From the NCBI GenBank assembly GCA_910577115.1, contig CAJTMC010000112.1:1-5311 (forward strand): 5,311 nt of DNA. Reading direction: 5' to 3'. The notes beneath the pieces are model-generated. The model searched no databases. It saw only the letters and a list, made by a program, of their open reading frames with translations, and was not told the origin of the DNA. Below are positions 1 through 5,264 of this stretch, one piece after another (position 1 is the first letter of the stretch; each line of letters starts with the position of its first letter). The translations under genes were made by a program, and so were the position numbers. The stretch is from an uncultured Lachnospiraceae bacterium (GTDB taxonomy: Bacteria; Bacillota; Clostridia; Lachnospirales; Lachnospiraceae).

Positions 1-479
1 AAATCAATATCTTTATTCCAGTCTTCATTCCAGAATATTTCGCCGCTCCAGTCCCTTGTGGAATCCTCCGGCTCAAAGATTCCATTTTCAAGGGCAATCA
101 AAGAAGAAATAATCTTAAATGTAGAGCATGGTGAGCTTCTAGTCAATGCAAGATCACTATTATACACTGTATACCGTCTGTTAGAGATGTCATATACAAC
201 TGCTGTCCCATTCAACCCATTAAAATATTCTGACCAATCTGCGCTGGCTATCTCCGGTTCCATTATAATATTCTCAGTAGAATCTTCTGTATCTGCCTCT
301 ATGGAAACATTACTTGAATCCATTTCCGGTTCCTCCATTTTTTCTTCTTCCACTTCTTCTTTTTCACCTTCCATAAAAATCTTTTCTTCTGTACTGCGAT
401 TATTAGAACAGCCTGTTATAATGAATACACACACACATACCCAACATACCAATTTAAAATAATTGTTCTTCTCTCTCAT
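1..479 (-). CDS. Class D-type beta-lactamase lipoprotein, 3' end outside window
   Basis: The first 159 residues of an exported lipoprotein can be read; the gene runs off the window edge. The ATG at 479 has a GGAGG ribosome binding site (485-489) five bases upstream. Residues 1-24 form a lipoprotein signal peptide: basic start, hydrophobic core, and lipobox ITGC with the lipidated Cys at 24. Residues 31-52 are very rich in Glu and look like a linker. The catalytic domain begins near Trp82, with a beta-hairpin (TAVVYDISNRRYTVYN) and the motif CSTFK, Ser119 to Lys122, then SLIALENGIF and a Trp-rich stretch. This order matches class D (OXA-like) beta-lactamases, which hydrolyse beta-lactams through an acyl-enzyme on the STFK serine, and the related BlaR1 sensor domain. 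The absence of a metallopeptidase membrane part favours the enzyme. The SxV/YGN and KTG motifs lie outside the window, so activity cannot be judged. It is probably cotranscribed with the small membrane protein gene upstream (79-base gap). Confidence 0.75.
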   Translation of the reverse strand, partial: MREKNNYFKLVCWVCVCVFIITGCSNNRSTEEKIFMEGEKEEVEEEKMEEPEMDSSNVSIEADTEDSTENIIMEPEIASADWSEYFNGLNGTAVVYDISNRRYTVYNSDLALTRSSPCSTFKIISSLIALENGIFEPEDSTRDWSGEIFWNEDWNKDID

Positions 480-558
480 AATTACCTCCACTTTGTTCTT
501 ACACATATGATATATTTCCAGTTAAAAAGGCTCCTCTTACTTTCTTACAACGGGGTTT

Positions 559-917
559 TTACATGCAGATTAAATCTTTCTGATGCTCCGTGGGCGGAAT
601 TTCATAATATGAAGTTCCGGAAACCGTCTGAAACATGTCATATTGTAAAGCAGCTCTTGTTATCAATGCCATATCATATGCAGAGGCCAGCATAATTGCA
701 TAAAGGCGTTGCTCTACTGTCAGTTGCTCTCCTGCATCTAATGCGATATGAAATCCTTTATCTTCCATATAGACAGCTTCCGGCGGTACTTTTACAATCT
801 CATACAATAGCTGATTCTTCCATAACAGAAGGGCTATCAGGCAAAATACGCTTGCAAGATTATCCATCTTTTTTTCCGAAACTTATTCTTTTTTCTTGCT
901 CTGCTTTTAAATTTCAT
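559..917 (-). pseudogene. Small membrane protein gene upstream of bla (BlaX-like position), frameshifted
   Basis: The best start is the ATG at 917, with GGAGG (923-927) five bases upstream. Its frame encodes a very basic N-terminus (MKFKSRARKKNKFRKKRW) and begins a hydrophobic segment, but stops at TGA 839-837 after 26 residues. The protein-like continuation, CLIALLLWKN onward to TAA 561-559, is in another frame. Adding one T to the TTTT run at 846-843 would join both into a 119-residue protein with one membrane helix, basic side in the cytoplasm, and a soluble C-terminal part of about 80 residues. An internal ATG at 867 opens the second frame but has no good ribosome binding site and would cut the basic arm. 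It lies 79 bases upstream of the beta-lactamase gene on the same strand. In C. difficile a small membrane protein, BlaX, is encoded with the class D enzyme; equating the two rests on position only. The frameshift could be real, a sequencing error in a homopolymer, or a programmed shift. Confidence 0.6.
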
Positions 918-957
918 TTCTTCCTCCGTTAAAACATGATCTGAATATCAATTCGAT

Positions 958-986
958 ATATTACACATGTATGATTTTTGGATAAA
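958..986 (-). promoter_or_regulatory. Probable promoter of the membrane protein/beta-lactamase operon
   Basis: Read on the minus strand, TAATAT (963-958) is a good -10 element, about 40 bases upstream of the ATG at 917. The hexamer 17 bases further upstream (986-981, TTTATC) is a weak -35. A weak -35 with an operator over the -10 is what a repressor-controlled promoter would show, but the assignment is by eye. Confidence 0.4.
962..971. promoter_or_regulatory. BlaI/MecI-type operator dyad
   Basis: TACACATGTA has the TACA-N2-TGTA form of operator half-sites bound by BlaI/MecI repressors. It overlaps the -10 element of the beta-lactamase operon promoter, so bound repressor would block transcription. 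No blaI or blaR1 gene is in the window; in clostridia these can lie elsewhere. A ten-base dyad can occur by chance in AT-rich DNA; its position is the main support. Confidence 0.45.
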
Positions 987-1033
987 AAATTTGTATTTTA
1001 TAGAAACTTGAGAGTTGAAAGTTTTAATAAAAG

Positions 1034-1111
1034 AATAACTTTTTCGCATGGATTTGTGGTATCTTTAAGTTCTCATACTTATAAAAGATACGAACCACTG
1101 AAAGAGTTATT
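1034..1111. repeat. Imperfect 78-bp inverted repeat
   Basis: The outer arms AATAACTTTTTC (1034-1045) and GAAAGAGTTATT (1100-1111) pair over 12 bases with one G-T wobble. The inner arms GTATCTTT (1059-1066) and AAAGATAC (1084-1091) pair perfectly around a 17-base loop. The interior between arms is partly complementary. It could be a leader hairpin, a small decayed inverted-repeat element, or a weak bidirectional terminator; no T run of terminator type follows either arm. Confidence 0.5.
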
Positions 1112-1113
1112 TC

Positions 1114-1134
1114 ATGTATGAGTTTACCATACAT
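1114..1134. repeat. Short palindrome with 7-bp arms
   Basis: ATGTATG (1114-1120) and CATACAT (1128-1134) are perfect inverted copies around the loop AGTTTAC. The left arm belongs to CATGTATGA (1113-1121), which also occurs at 966-974 over the bla operator, so a shared DNA-binding site is possible. It directly follows the larger inverted repeat. Confidence 0.35.
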
Positions 1135-1297
1135 TTCGGCAGCTGACCATACGATTATGCTAAATTTTCAAAACAAGCGCATGAACGGAATAAGGGAGCA
1201 TATCCCTCATTTATTTGGCCACTTCCTATTTTGGGCCCGGATCTGCGAAACGCTGGATTGTGGCATTATGGACGTGATTGAACTGGTCAGTGACTAG
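1118..1297 (+). CDS. Short hypothetical open frame, possibly a broken gene remnant
   Basis: An ATG at 1118 opens 59 codons (MSLPYISAADHTIML at the start, FWARICETLDCGIMDVIELV near the end) to TAG 1295-1297. I do not recognise the family. The residue make-up looks protein-like rather than random, and the same frame continues past the stop as LAITKDNARADSGK to TAA 1340-1342, so the TAG may be a nonsense mutation in a once longer gene. No convincing ribosome binding site precedes the ATG, and the large inverted repeat ends seven bases upstream. A small relic of a longer gene is as likely as a functional small protein. Confidence 0.3.
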   Translation: MSLPYISAADHTIMLNFQNKRMNGIREHIPHLFGHFLFWARICETLDCGIMDVIELVSD

Positions 1298-1377
1298 CTT
1301 GCGATTACCAAAGACAACGCAAGAGCAGATTCAGGGAAATAAGATTATCATAAAAAATGAGTTTTTCGTAAAATTCA

Positions 1378-1406
1378 TTCCCTCTGGAAAGTGGTTGTGG
1401 TATAAT
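1378..1406 (+). promoter_or_regulatory. Extended -10 promoter for the GNAT gene
   Basis: A perfect TATAAT (1401-1406) preceded by TGG gives an extended -10 element. The hexamer 17 bases upstream (1378-1383, TTCCCT) is a poor -35, which an extended -10 can compensate. Transcription would start near 1413, about 60-70 bases before the acetyltransferase gene, with nothing else on this strand between. Confidence 0.6.
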
Positions 1407-1471
1407 GGAACCAGCGAAAAATCGAAGTTTATCGGGAAATTAGAATAAATCTGGAAGGATGTGTATTTCGT

Positions 1472-2005
1472 TTGGAGGATAGAATAGAAATTGTAAAAGC
1501 GAATATTACTGATATTGAAGAGATTGGTAAGCTCTATGACGATGTATGTAATTATCTATGCGAGCACGAAAATTATCCGGGGTGGAAAAAGGGAATATAT
1601 CCAAACGAAAATGACGCAAAAGATGGGGTTGATGAGAGTGCCCTATACATTGCAAAAGATAATAACAAGATTGTCGGCACTGTAATTCTACGACACAAAC
1701 CGGAAGAAGGATACAAAAATGTTGAGTGGGCGGTAGAAAATAATTATGAAAAAATATATGTCATTTATACGCTTGCAGTGCATCCCAATTCTTTTGGATT
1801 AGGAATTGGAAAGAAACTATTAGATTTTGCAGAAGAGATTGCCAGAAAGGAAGGATGCTTTAGTCTAAGACTGGATGTAGTGAAAGGAAACATCCCTGCC
1901 GAAAGCTTATACAAAAAATGTGGGTATAAGTGTGTCGGGACAACCAGCCTTGGGTATGAAGCGTATGGTCTTCCATGGTACAATCTTTACGAAAAAGTAT
2001 TGTAA
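1472..2005 (+). CDS. GNAT-family N-acetyltransferase
   Basis: This is an intact single-domain GNAT protein of up to 177 residues, normal for the family. GNAT enzymes move an acetyl group from acetyl-CoA to an amine; the substrate cannot be told from sequence. Residues 3-20 fit the N-terminal strand and first helix, 56-72 (ALYIAKDNNKIVGTVIL) the central strands, and 96-127 the acetyl-CoA-binding motif A, with VHPNSFGLGIGKKLLDFA. The glycines of the pyrophosphate loop (GLGIGK) are kept, although the usual first Arg/Gln of the loop is Phe here. Residues 140-153 (NIPAESLYKKCGYKC) form motif B. The start is uncertain: TTG 1472 is the first start codon in frame, but the GGAGG at 1474-1478 lies inside it and is ideally spaced for codon 1484-1486, which is ATA. 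It probably has its own promoter (TATAAT at 1401) and no operon partner. Its best-matched role is small-molecule or protein acetylation in the cytoplasm. Confidence 0.85.
   Translation: MEDRIEIVKANITDIEEIGKLYDDVCNYLCEHENYPGWKKGIYPNENDAKDGVDESALYIAKDNNKIVGTVILRHKPEEGYKNVEWAVENNYEKIYVIYTLAVHPNSFGLGIGKKLLDFAEEIARKEGCFSLRLDVVKGNIPAESLYKKCGYKCVGTTSLGYEAYGLPWYNLYEKVL
1474..1478 (+). promoter_or_regulatory. Ribosome binding site that questions the GNAT start
   Basis: GGAGG lies five bases before ATA 1484-1486 in the GNAT frame; a start there would give IEIVKANITD, typical of the family. It cannot serve the TTG at 1472, which it overlaps. Either ATA is used as a rare start, an ATG mutated to ATA, or TTG 1472 uses the weaker GGAAGGA at 1453-1459. 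Confidence 0.5.
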
Positions 2006-2055
2006 AGTGTTGCACATTATATTTCCAGACACAGCAAATTGATATGCACCAATTC

Positions 2056-2283
2056 TCATTTTAACAATGATCTTTTTAGCCAAAATCCGCGGGCTGTTGG
2101 ATTAAAACTTTCAAAATCCACTCCAAGTCTGATATAACCTTCTCTTTTCAACACAGATACGATAAAGTTCAATAAATTTTGATATAATCCCTTTCCCCTG
2201 TGTTCCGGCAGGCAGTATGCACCTCTGATATGACAATAGGTGTCACCCCTTGCAACAAACGTTTCACCGGAAACTTTCGTCTT
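2056..2283 (-). pseudogene. C-terminal remnant of a second GNAT acetyltransferase
   Basis: About 70 residues read on the minus strand show the second half of a GNAT fold: GDTYCHIRGAYCLPEHRGKG, with the CoA-binding loop EHRGKGLYQNLLNF, then GYIRLGVDFESFNP and a motif-B-like stretch ending GFWLK. The first half of the domain is missing, because the homology stops around 2283 where recombinase sequence on the other strand begins. The other end also looks cut: after GFWLK the frame gives only a few unrelated residues before TGA 2058-2056. It is unlike the intact GNAT gene next door and is not a duplicate of it. No promoter or start codon of its own is left, so it is probably silent. The exact borders are estimates from the protein pattern. 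Confidence 0.65.
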
Positions 2284-2285
2284 TA

Positions 2286-2539
2286 AGGGGATAAGCATTC
2301 ATGCGGTAGAAAACCTTGTTGAAAAATACACAAAAGAATTTATTCCCCAGAAGAAAATAACTCCGCACAAGCTGCGGTCCACGTTCGGCACAAGTCTGTA
2401 TCGGGAAACAGGGGATATTTATCTGGTGGCAGATGTTTTGGGACTTTCCGATGTGGGCACCACCAGAAAGCACTATGCCGCCCTTGATGGTAAGCGGCGC
2501 AGGATGGCGGCTTCTGCTGTTAAATTGCGGGGGCCATAA
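2286..2539 (+). pseudogene. C-terminal remnant of a tyrosine recombinase/integrase
   Basis: The last 84 or so residues of a phage-integrase-type tyrosine recombinase are present. Visible are HKLR in TPHKLRSTFGT (the H-x-x-R box of the active site), then LGLSDVGTTRKHY, where the Tyr is the DNA-cleaving nucleophile, and the tail RRRMAASAVKL. The N-terminal arm-binding and core-binding domains and the first catalytic Arg are gone, so it cannot recombine DNA. The usual LGHS box reads LGLS, which loses the His/Trp catalytic position, a further sign of decay. The open frame begins upstream at ATG 2240, but residues before about 2286 overlap the antisense GNAT relic and show no recombinase pattern. 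It marks this place as a former insertion site of an integrative element. Confidence 0.8.
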
Positions 2540-2568
2540 AATGGCATTAGATGTTATTCTCCATATAT

Positions 2569-2606
2569 AAAAAGGGGAGTGGGATCCCTTTCCGGGAAAC
2601 CACTCC
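2569..2606 (-). terminator. Rho-independent terminator reading leftward
   Basis: GGAGTGG (2576-2582) and CCACTCC (2600-2606) form a 7-bp stem; an inner TCCC/GGGA stem stacks on it across a GA/AA internal loop, with loop TTTCC. On the minus strand the hairpin is followed, after CC, by TTTTTATATA (from 2573 leftward), the T tract of an intrinsic terminator. On the plus strand no T tract follows. It lies 46 bases past the stop of the minus-strand relic at 2652, so it probably ended that gene. Confidence 0.65.
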
Positions 2607-2651
2607 GAGCTATACCCTGCTTATCAATTTTCTATATGCTATCCATCTTTT

Positions 2652-2747
2652 CTATACAAACTCTTTTTCTGTCACTGCAAAAACTGCTACCAGTTTAAAT
2701 CCAGAATTTCCTGCTCCATTTTGAAGAAGCCAACCTTTAGGAGCTGT
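2652..2747 (-). pseudogene. C-terminal relic of an unidentified protein
   Basis: On the minus strand, the frame ending at TAG 2654-2652 reads TAPKGWLLQN, then GAGNSGFKLVAVFAVTEKEF, and looks like a real C-terminus of alternating small and hydrophobic residues. It is blocked upstream by TGA (2750-2748); beyond that the same frame gives WMMPSAMDVLRNAIS, suggesting a longer gene with an in-frame stop. A leftward terminator follows at a normal distance. I do not recognise the family. A competing frame (YLEQLLKVGFFKMEQEILDL) covers the same bases, so the choice of frame is tentative. No start codon or ribosome binding site can be assigned. Confidence 0.3.
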
Positions 2748-2921
2748 TCAAGATATGGCATTCCGGAGGACATCCATTGCAGAAGGCATCATCCACGTCC
2801 AGGTTGGGCCTTTGTAATAGCACCACCGTATTTCACCACTTCTCTTAAAATAATTCCATTCATATCACAGGGCAAAGAAGTCTTGAAACAATTTGGTTGT
2901 CCGTATATAATCTTGCTGTAA
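2748..2921. other. Gene-free, probably degenerate segment
   Basis: No frame on either strand gives a convincing protein. The minus strand shows short patches that look coding (MNGIILREVVKYGGAITKAQ in one frame, WMMPSAMDVLRNAIS in another), broken by stops and shifts, in line with a decayed gene whose end is at 2652. On the plus strand, the codons just before TAA 2919-2921 read CPYIILL, which could be the core strand of the lost response-regulator receiver domain that resumes at 2922. No promoter or RNA gene is visible. Confidence 0.4.
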
Positions 2922-3329
2922 AAAAAGCTGGATTTACAAGCCGACGACTATATTACAAAGCCGTTCTCCATGCCTGTCCTGTTGCGGAAAATCGCCGCTG
3001 TTTTACGCCGCTCCGCAAAACAGTCTGGCGAACCGCAGACAATTACCTACAAAAATCTTACATTGGATTTAGAGGGGTATCGAGTACATACCCCAAAAGA
3101 CAGTATTGACCTCACGCCCCGCGAGTTTGAAATCCTGCGGGAGCTGATAACGCACCAGGGCCGGATTTTAACGCGGCAAAATCTCTTACAAACTCTTTGG
3201 AAATATGAGTTTTTCGGAGAAGAACGGATTATTGACACGCATATCAAAAACTTACGGAAAAAGCTCGGAGCCGCAGACTACATAGAAACGATCAGAGGGG
3301 TGCGATATAGAATTGATAAGGCGAATTAG
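2922..3329 (+). pseudogene. OmpR/PhoB-family response regulator, receiver domain mostly deleted
   Basis: The frame after TAA 2919-2921 opens with LDLQADDYITKPFSMPVLL, the end of a CheY-like receiver: ADDY and the conserved Lys-Pro-Phe are present, but the phosphorylated Asp and the acidic pocket are missing. A linker follows, then a full winged-helix DNA-binding domain (about 3100-3320): LTPREFEILRELITHQGRILTR, the recognition region ERIIDTHIKNLRKKLG, and YIETIRGVRYRID. The usual RGVGYRI wing has Arg for the second Gly. No start codon with a ribosome binding site serves this frame; the ATG at 2970 lies inside the receiver remnant and lacks one. The intact gene would bind DNA on phosphorylation by the kinase encoded next; this remnant could at most bind unregulated. 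Its stop overlaps the kinase start by 17 bases, typical of a cotranscribed pair. Confidence 0.8.
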
Positions 3330-3771
3330 GCCTTATTTCGTTGAGGACATTTCCCATTTTACAAAAGAGGAAGCATTATTTACTATTGAGGATTATTGCA
3401 ATCAGATTGTTGAAAAAGATATATCCCCCAAAATCTGCATTTCAGGCGATTTGCAGCTTCTTCAAAAAGTAGTGGACAACCTTTTGGGAAACGCCGCCGC
3501 ATATTCCCCAGCGGGGGAACGAATAATGGTTAATGTATGGCAGGCCGATGAAAAAGCGCATTTGACGATTGAGAATACAGGGGTACATATCCCTGACGAG
3601 GATATTCCAAAATTGTTTGAGGCGTTTTATCGTGTAGATCAGTCAAGAAACCGACAGACAGGCGGCACGGGTTTGGGCCTATATATTGTCAAGACAATCC
3701 TTGATCTTCATGGAGCGGCAATCAAAATCGAAAACACAGCACAGGGCGTAAAGGTATCAGTACAATTTTAG
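3313..3771 (+). pseudogene. Sensor histidine kinase with sensor and His domain deleted
   Basis: The frame starts at TTG 3313 inside the response regulator gene, as kinase partners often do, and reads MIRRIR, plausibly the true N-terminus. It then jumps straight to sequence normally found after the His-containing dimerisation domain (PYFVEDISHFTKEEALFTIE). There is no membrane segment and no H-box His, so it cannot sense or autophosphorylate. The ATP-binding domain is complete: N-box NLLGNAAAYS (Asn56, Asn60), G1-type ENTG (88-90, Asn in place of the common Asp), F-box LFEAFYRVD (101-109) and G2 GGTGLGLYIVK (117-127). The total is 152 residues, against roughly 300-450 in intact members. One internal deletion that kept the frame explains this best. 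Whether the short protein is made is unknown. A hairpin terminator follows after 14 bases. Confidence 0.8.
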
Positions 3772-3785
3772 AAATATCAGACCTC

Positions 3786-3818
3786 AACGGGCGGTGAGCG
3801 AAAGGCTTGCCGCCCGTT
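3786..3818 (+). terminator. Strong hairpin terminator after the two-component pair
   Basis: AACGGGCGG (3786-3794) pairs perfectly with CCGCCCGTT (3810-3818). Inside, TG/TG form two wobble pairs and AGC/GCT pair, giving a nearly continuous 14-bp stem with loop GAAAG. The 3' side runs into TTTCCATCT, a modest T tract. It lies 14 bases past the kinase stop and should insulate the lipoprotein gene from it. Confidence 0.75.
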
Positions 3819-3885
3819 TCCATCTCCACATAAAAAACATATTCAATACAAACTCAATTCAAGCTGGGTCGGTATGATAAAGCTG

Positions 3886-3900
3886 TACCCGGAAAGGGTA
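3886..3900 (+). other. Small leader hairpin before the lipoprotein start
   Basis: TACCC (3886-3890) and GGGTA (3896-3900) pair around GGAAA. It ends six bases before the ribosome binding site AAGGAG (3906-3911), which is nine bases from ATG 3921. TATGAT (3873-3878) just upstream is a possible -10, with no good -35. A role in translation or mRNA stability is possible, but the stem is short. Confidence 0.3.
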
Positions 3901-3920
3901 ACAGAAAGGAGCATTTATCA

Positions 3921-5264
3921 ATGAAAAAATACCTATCACTCGTTCTCGCTGCTCTGCTGATCGTGGGTGCGCTGGCAGGCTGTGGAGAACAGGGAAACAC
4001 CCAGGCCCCTGACAATTCCAGCGCACCCATTCGCACACAGGCAACGCTCCCGGCTGACGGTTCCTTTACCAGCGAGGAATACGAAAAGTTGCTGGCACTC
4101 CGATTTGACGGTTACGAGGAAATGACCGTAGCCGAGTTTCGGGACAGGGTTGGCGCTACAACAGACACAAAGGAATATACCTCTCTCTTTGAACGGCTTT
4201 CCCAAAGCGTCGCGCTCCAAGACATGAAAGATACCGATGAAGCCGCCGCGTTCCTTTTCTACACATTGATGCCGCTTACCGATGAAAACTGGCAGACAAA
4301 GGCTTTTAATGGTGCTGCCATAACGGAAGCCGATACCAGCGCAATTTTGGAATACGGCTATACGCTCACGATTGCAGATGAAAATACTCTCACGATCCGC
4401 GAGTATAACGCCGCGCAAAAGGGAATTACCGATGGGCTGCAAGCCTTTTTGAGCGGCAAAGCTGCCGCCGAGCTGCAAGACGAGGCCGCAATGCAAACGG
4501 CAATCGGGAATGAGATTGCAACGCTTACGAAATCGTGGGGGAGCGAAAAACTGGAAATTACGATTGAGTATGTTTTTCGCTGCGAAAATCCGCCGGATGG
4601 GACCCCGAACGGCAACGACACACCAGCCCCCAATACGGAAACCCGACAATCCGAATATGGTACAAAAGAGGACTACCAATCCCTGCTCGCTTTGAAAACG
4701 CCAGACTATGCCAGCATGAGCGTTGCAGATTTCAACGCAAAGTTGCTGGCATGGGCTAACGAGGATTTTGGCCGAATGGAACGGATTGACGCTGATATGC
4801 TATGTAATGATTTTCAAGTGAGTTTCAGCGAAGAAGAACTTGCGTTTATTCGACTGACAGTATTTCTGTCTGGAACTGAAAATGGTGAGTTTGTACAAAG
4901 CAATTACACAGGCGACCCTATGGTAGCCCCGGCCTATCAAGAGAGCTTGCCGCAGAAAGTGGATAAGTCCAACGAAAAAGCCCCTATGTGGTGCGACTTT
5001 GGCTATCGCTTCTTGTACCACATAGCAAATCAGGAAACGCTGACGGTTGGAGAGCGAGATCGTTGTATCGGCGGCATGATTACCGCCGTAGAGAAGTTTT
5101 GGAATGACACAACGCTTGATGATCTGCTCACTATGACGAAAGATGATGTGATTTCCTGCCTTAATTCTTTGGCTGCTGAATACAGCACCGACGACATTGT
5201 GATTACCATAAGCGCAGAGCACGTCCATTTCGACCATACGGAGGAACGGCCCGAACTGCCGTAA
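3921..5264 (+). CDS. Lipoprotein with two tandem copies of one domain
   Basis: This is an intact 447-residue exported lipoprotein. The start ATG 3921 has AAGGAG nine bases upstream. Residues 1-20 are a signal peptide (MKKYLSLVLAALLIVGALAG), and Cys21 in LAGC is the lipidation site; a Thr/Ser/Pro/Asn-rich linker follows to about 48. Two diverged copies of one domain come next. Copy 1 (about 51-220) starts EEYEKLLALRFDGYEEMTVA; copy 2 (about 248-434) starts KEDYQSLLALKTPDYASMSV. Later parts also align: EYGYTLTIADENTLTI (144-159) with DFGYRFLYHIANQETLTV (359-376), and LEITIEYVF with IVITISAEH. A Pro/Asn/Thr linker (223-246) joins them. The copies differ a great deal, so the duplication is old. 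I do not recognise a function, and no catalytic motif is obvious; a binding or sensing role on the outer face of the membrane is a guess. It lies downstream of a decayed two-component pair, but behind a terminator. No terminator is seen before the window ends. Confidence 0.85.
   Translation: MKKYLSLVLAALLIVGALAGCGEQGNTQAPDNSSAPIRTQATLPADGSFTSEEYEKLLALRFDGYEEMTVAEFRDRVGATTDTKEYTSLFERLSQSVALQDMKDTDEAAAFLFYTLMPLTDENWQTKAFNGAAITEADTSAILEYGYTLTIADENTLTIREYNAAQKGITDGLQAFLSGKAAAELQDEAAMQTAIGNEIATLTKSWGSEKLEITIEYVFRCENPPDGTPNGNDTPAPNTETRQSEYGTKEDYQSLLALKTPDYASMSVADFNAKLLAWANEDFGRMERIDADMLCNDFQVSFSEEELAFIRLTVFLSGTENGEFVQSNYTGDPMVAPAYQESLPQKVDKSNEKAPMWCDFGYRFLYHIANQETLTVGERDRCIGGMITAVEKFWNDTTLDDLLTMTKDDVISCLNSLAAEYSTDDIVITISAEHVHFDHTEERPELP

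Noticed and set aside
161..173. Perfect palindrome TATACACTGTATA that resembles a BlaI site
   Set aside because: It lies inside the beta-lactamase coding sequence, and its half-sites are one base apart rather than two, so chance is more likely.
427..437. (AC)5 tract in the signal peptide region of the lipoprotein gene
   Set aside because: Five units are too few to argue for phase variation, and the frame is intact.
58..462. Plus-strand open frame of 134 codons
   Set aside because: It is the complement of the minus-strand lipoprotein gene, which has a ribosome binding site, lipobox and STFK motif; the plus frame is low-complexity Ser-rich.
1024..1134. Minus-strand open frame of 36 codons across the inverted repeat
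   Set aside because: No ribosome binding site, and its content follows from the inverted repeat; no recognisable protein pattern.
2721..2921. Plus-strand open frame of 66 codons
   Set aside because: No ribosome binding site and no protein-like pattern except perhaps the last residues (CPYIILL), which fit the lost receiver domain better.
3936..4679. Minus-strand open frame of 247 codons
   Set aside because: It is the antisense of the lipoprotein gene, Cys- and Phe-rich with no domain pattern, while the plus frame has a ribosome binding site, signal peptide and internal repeats.
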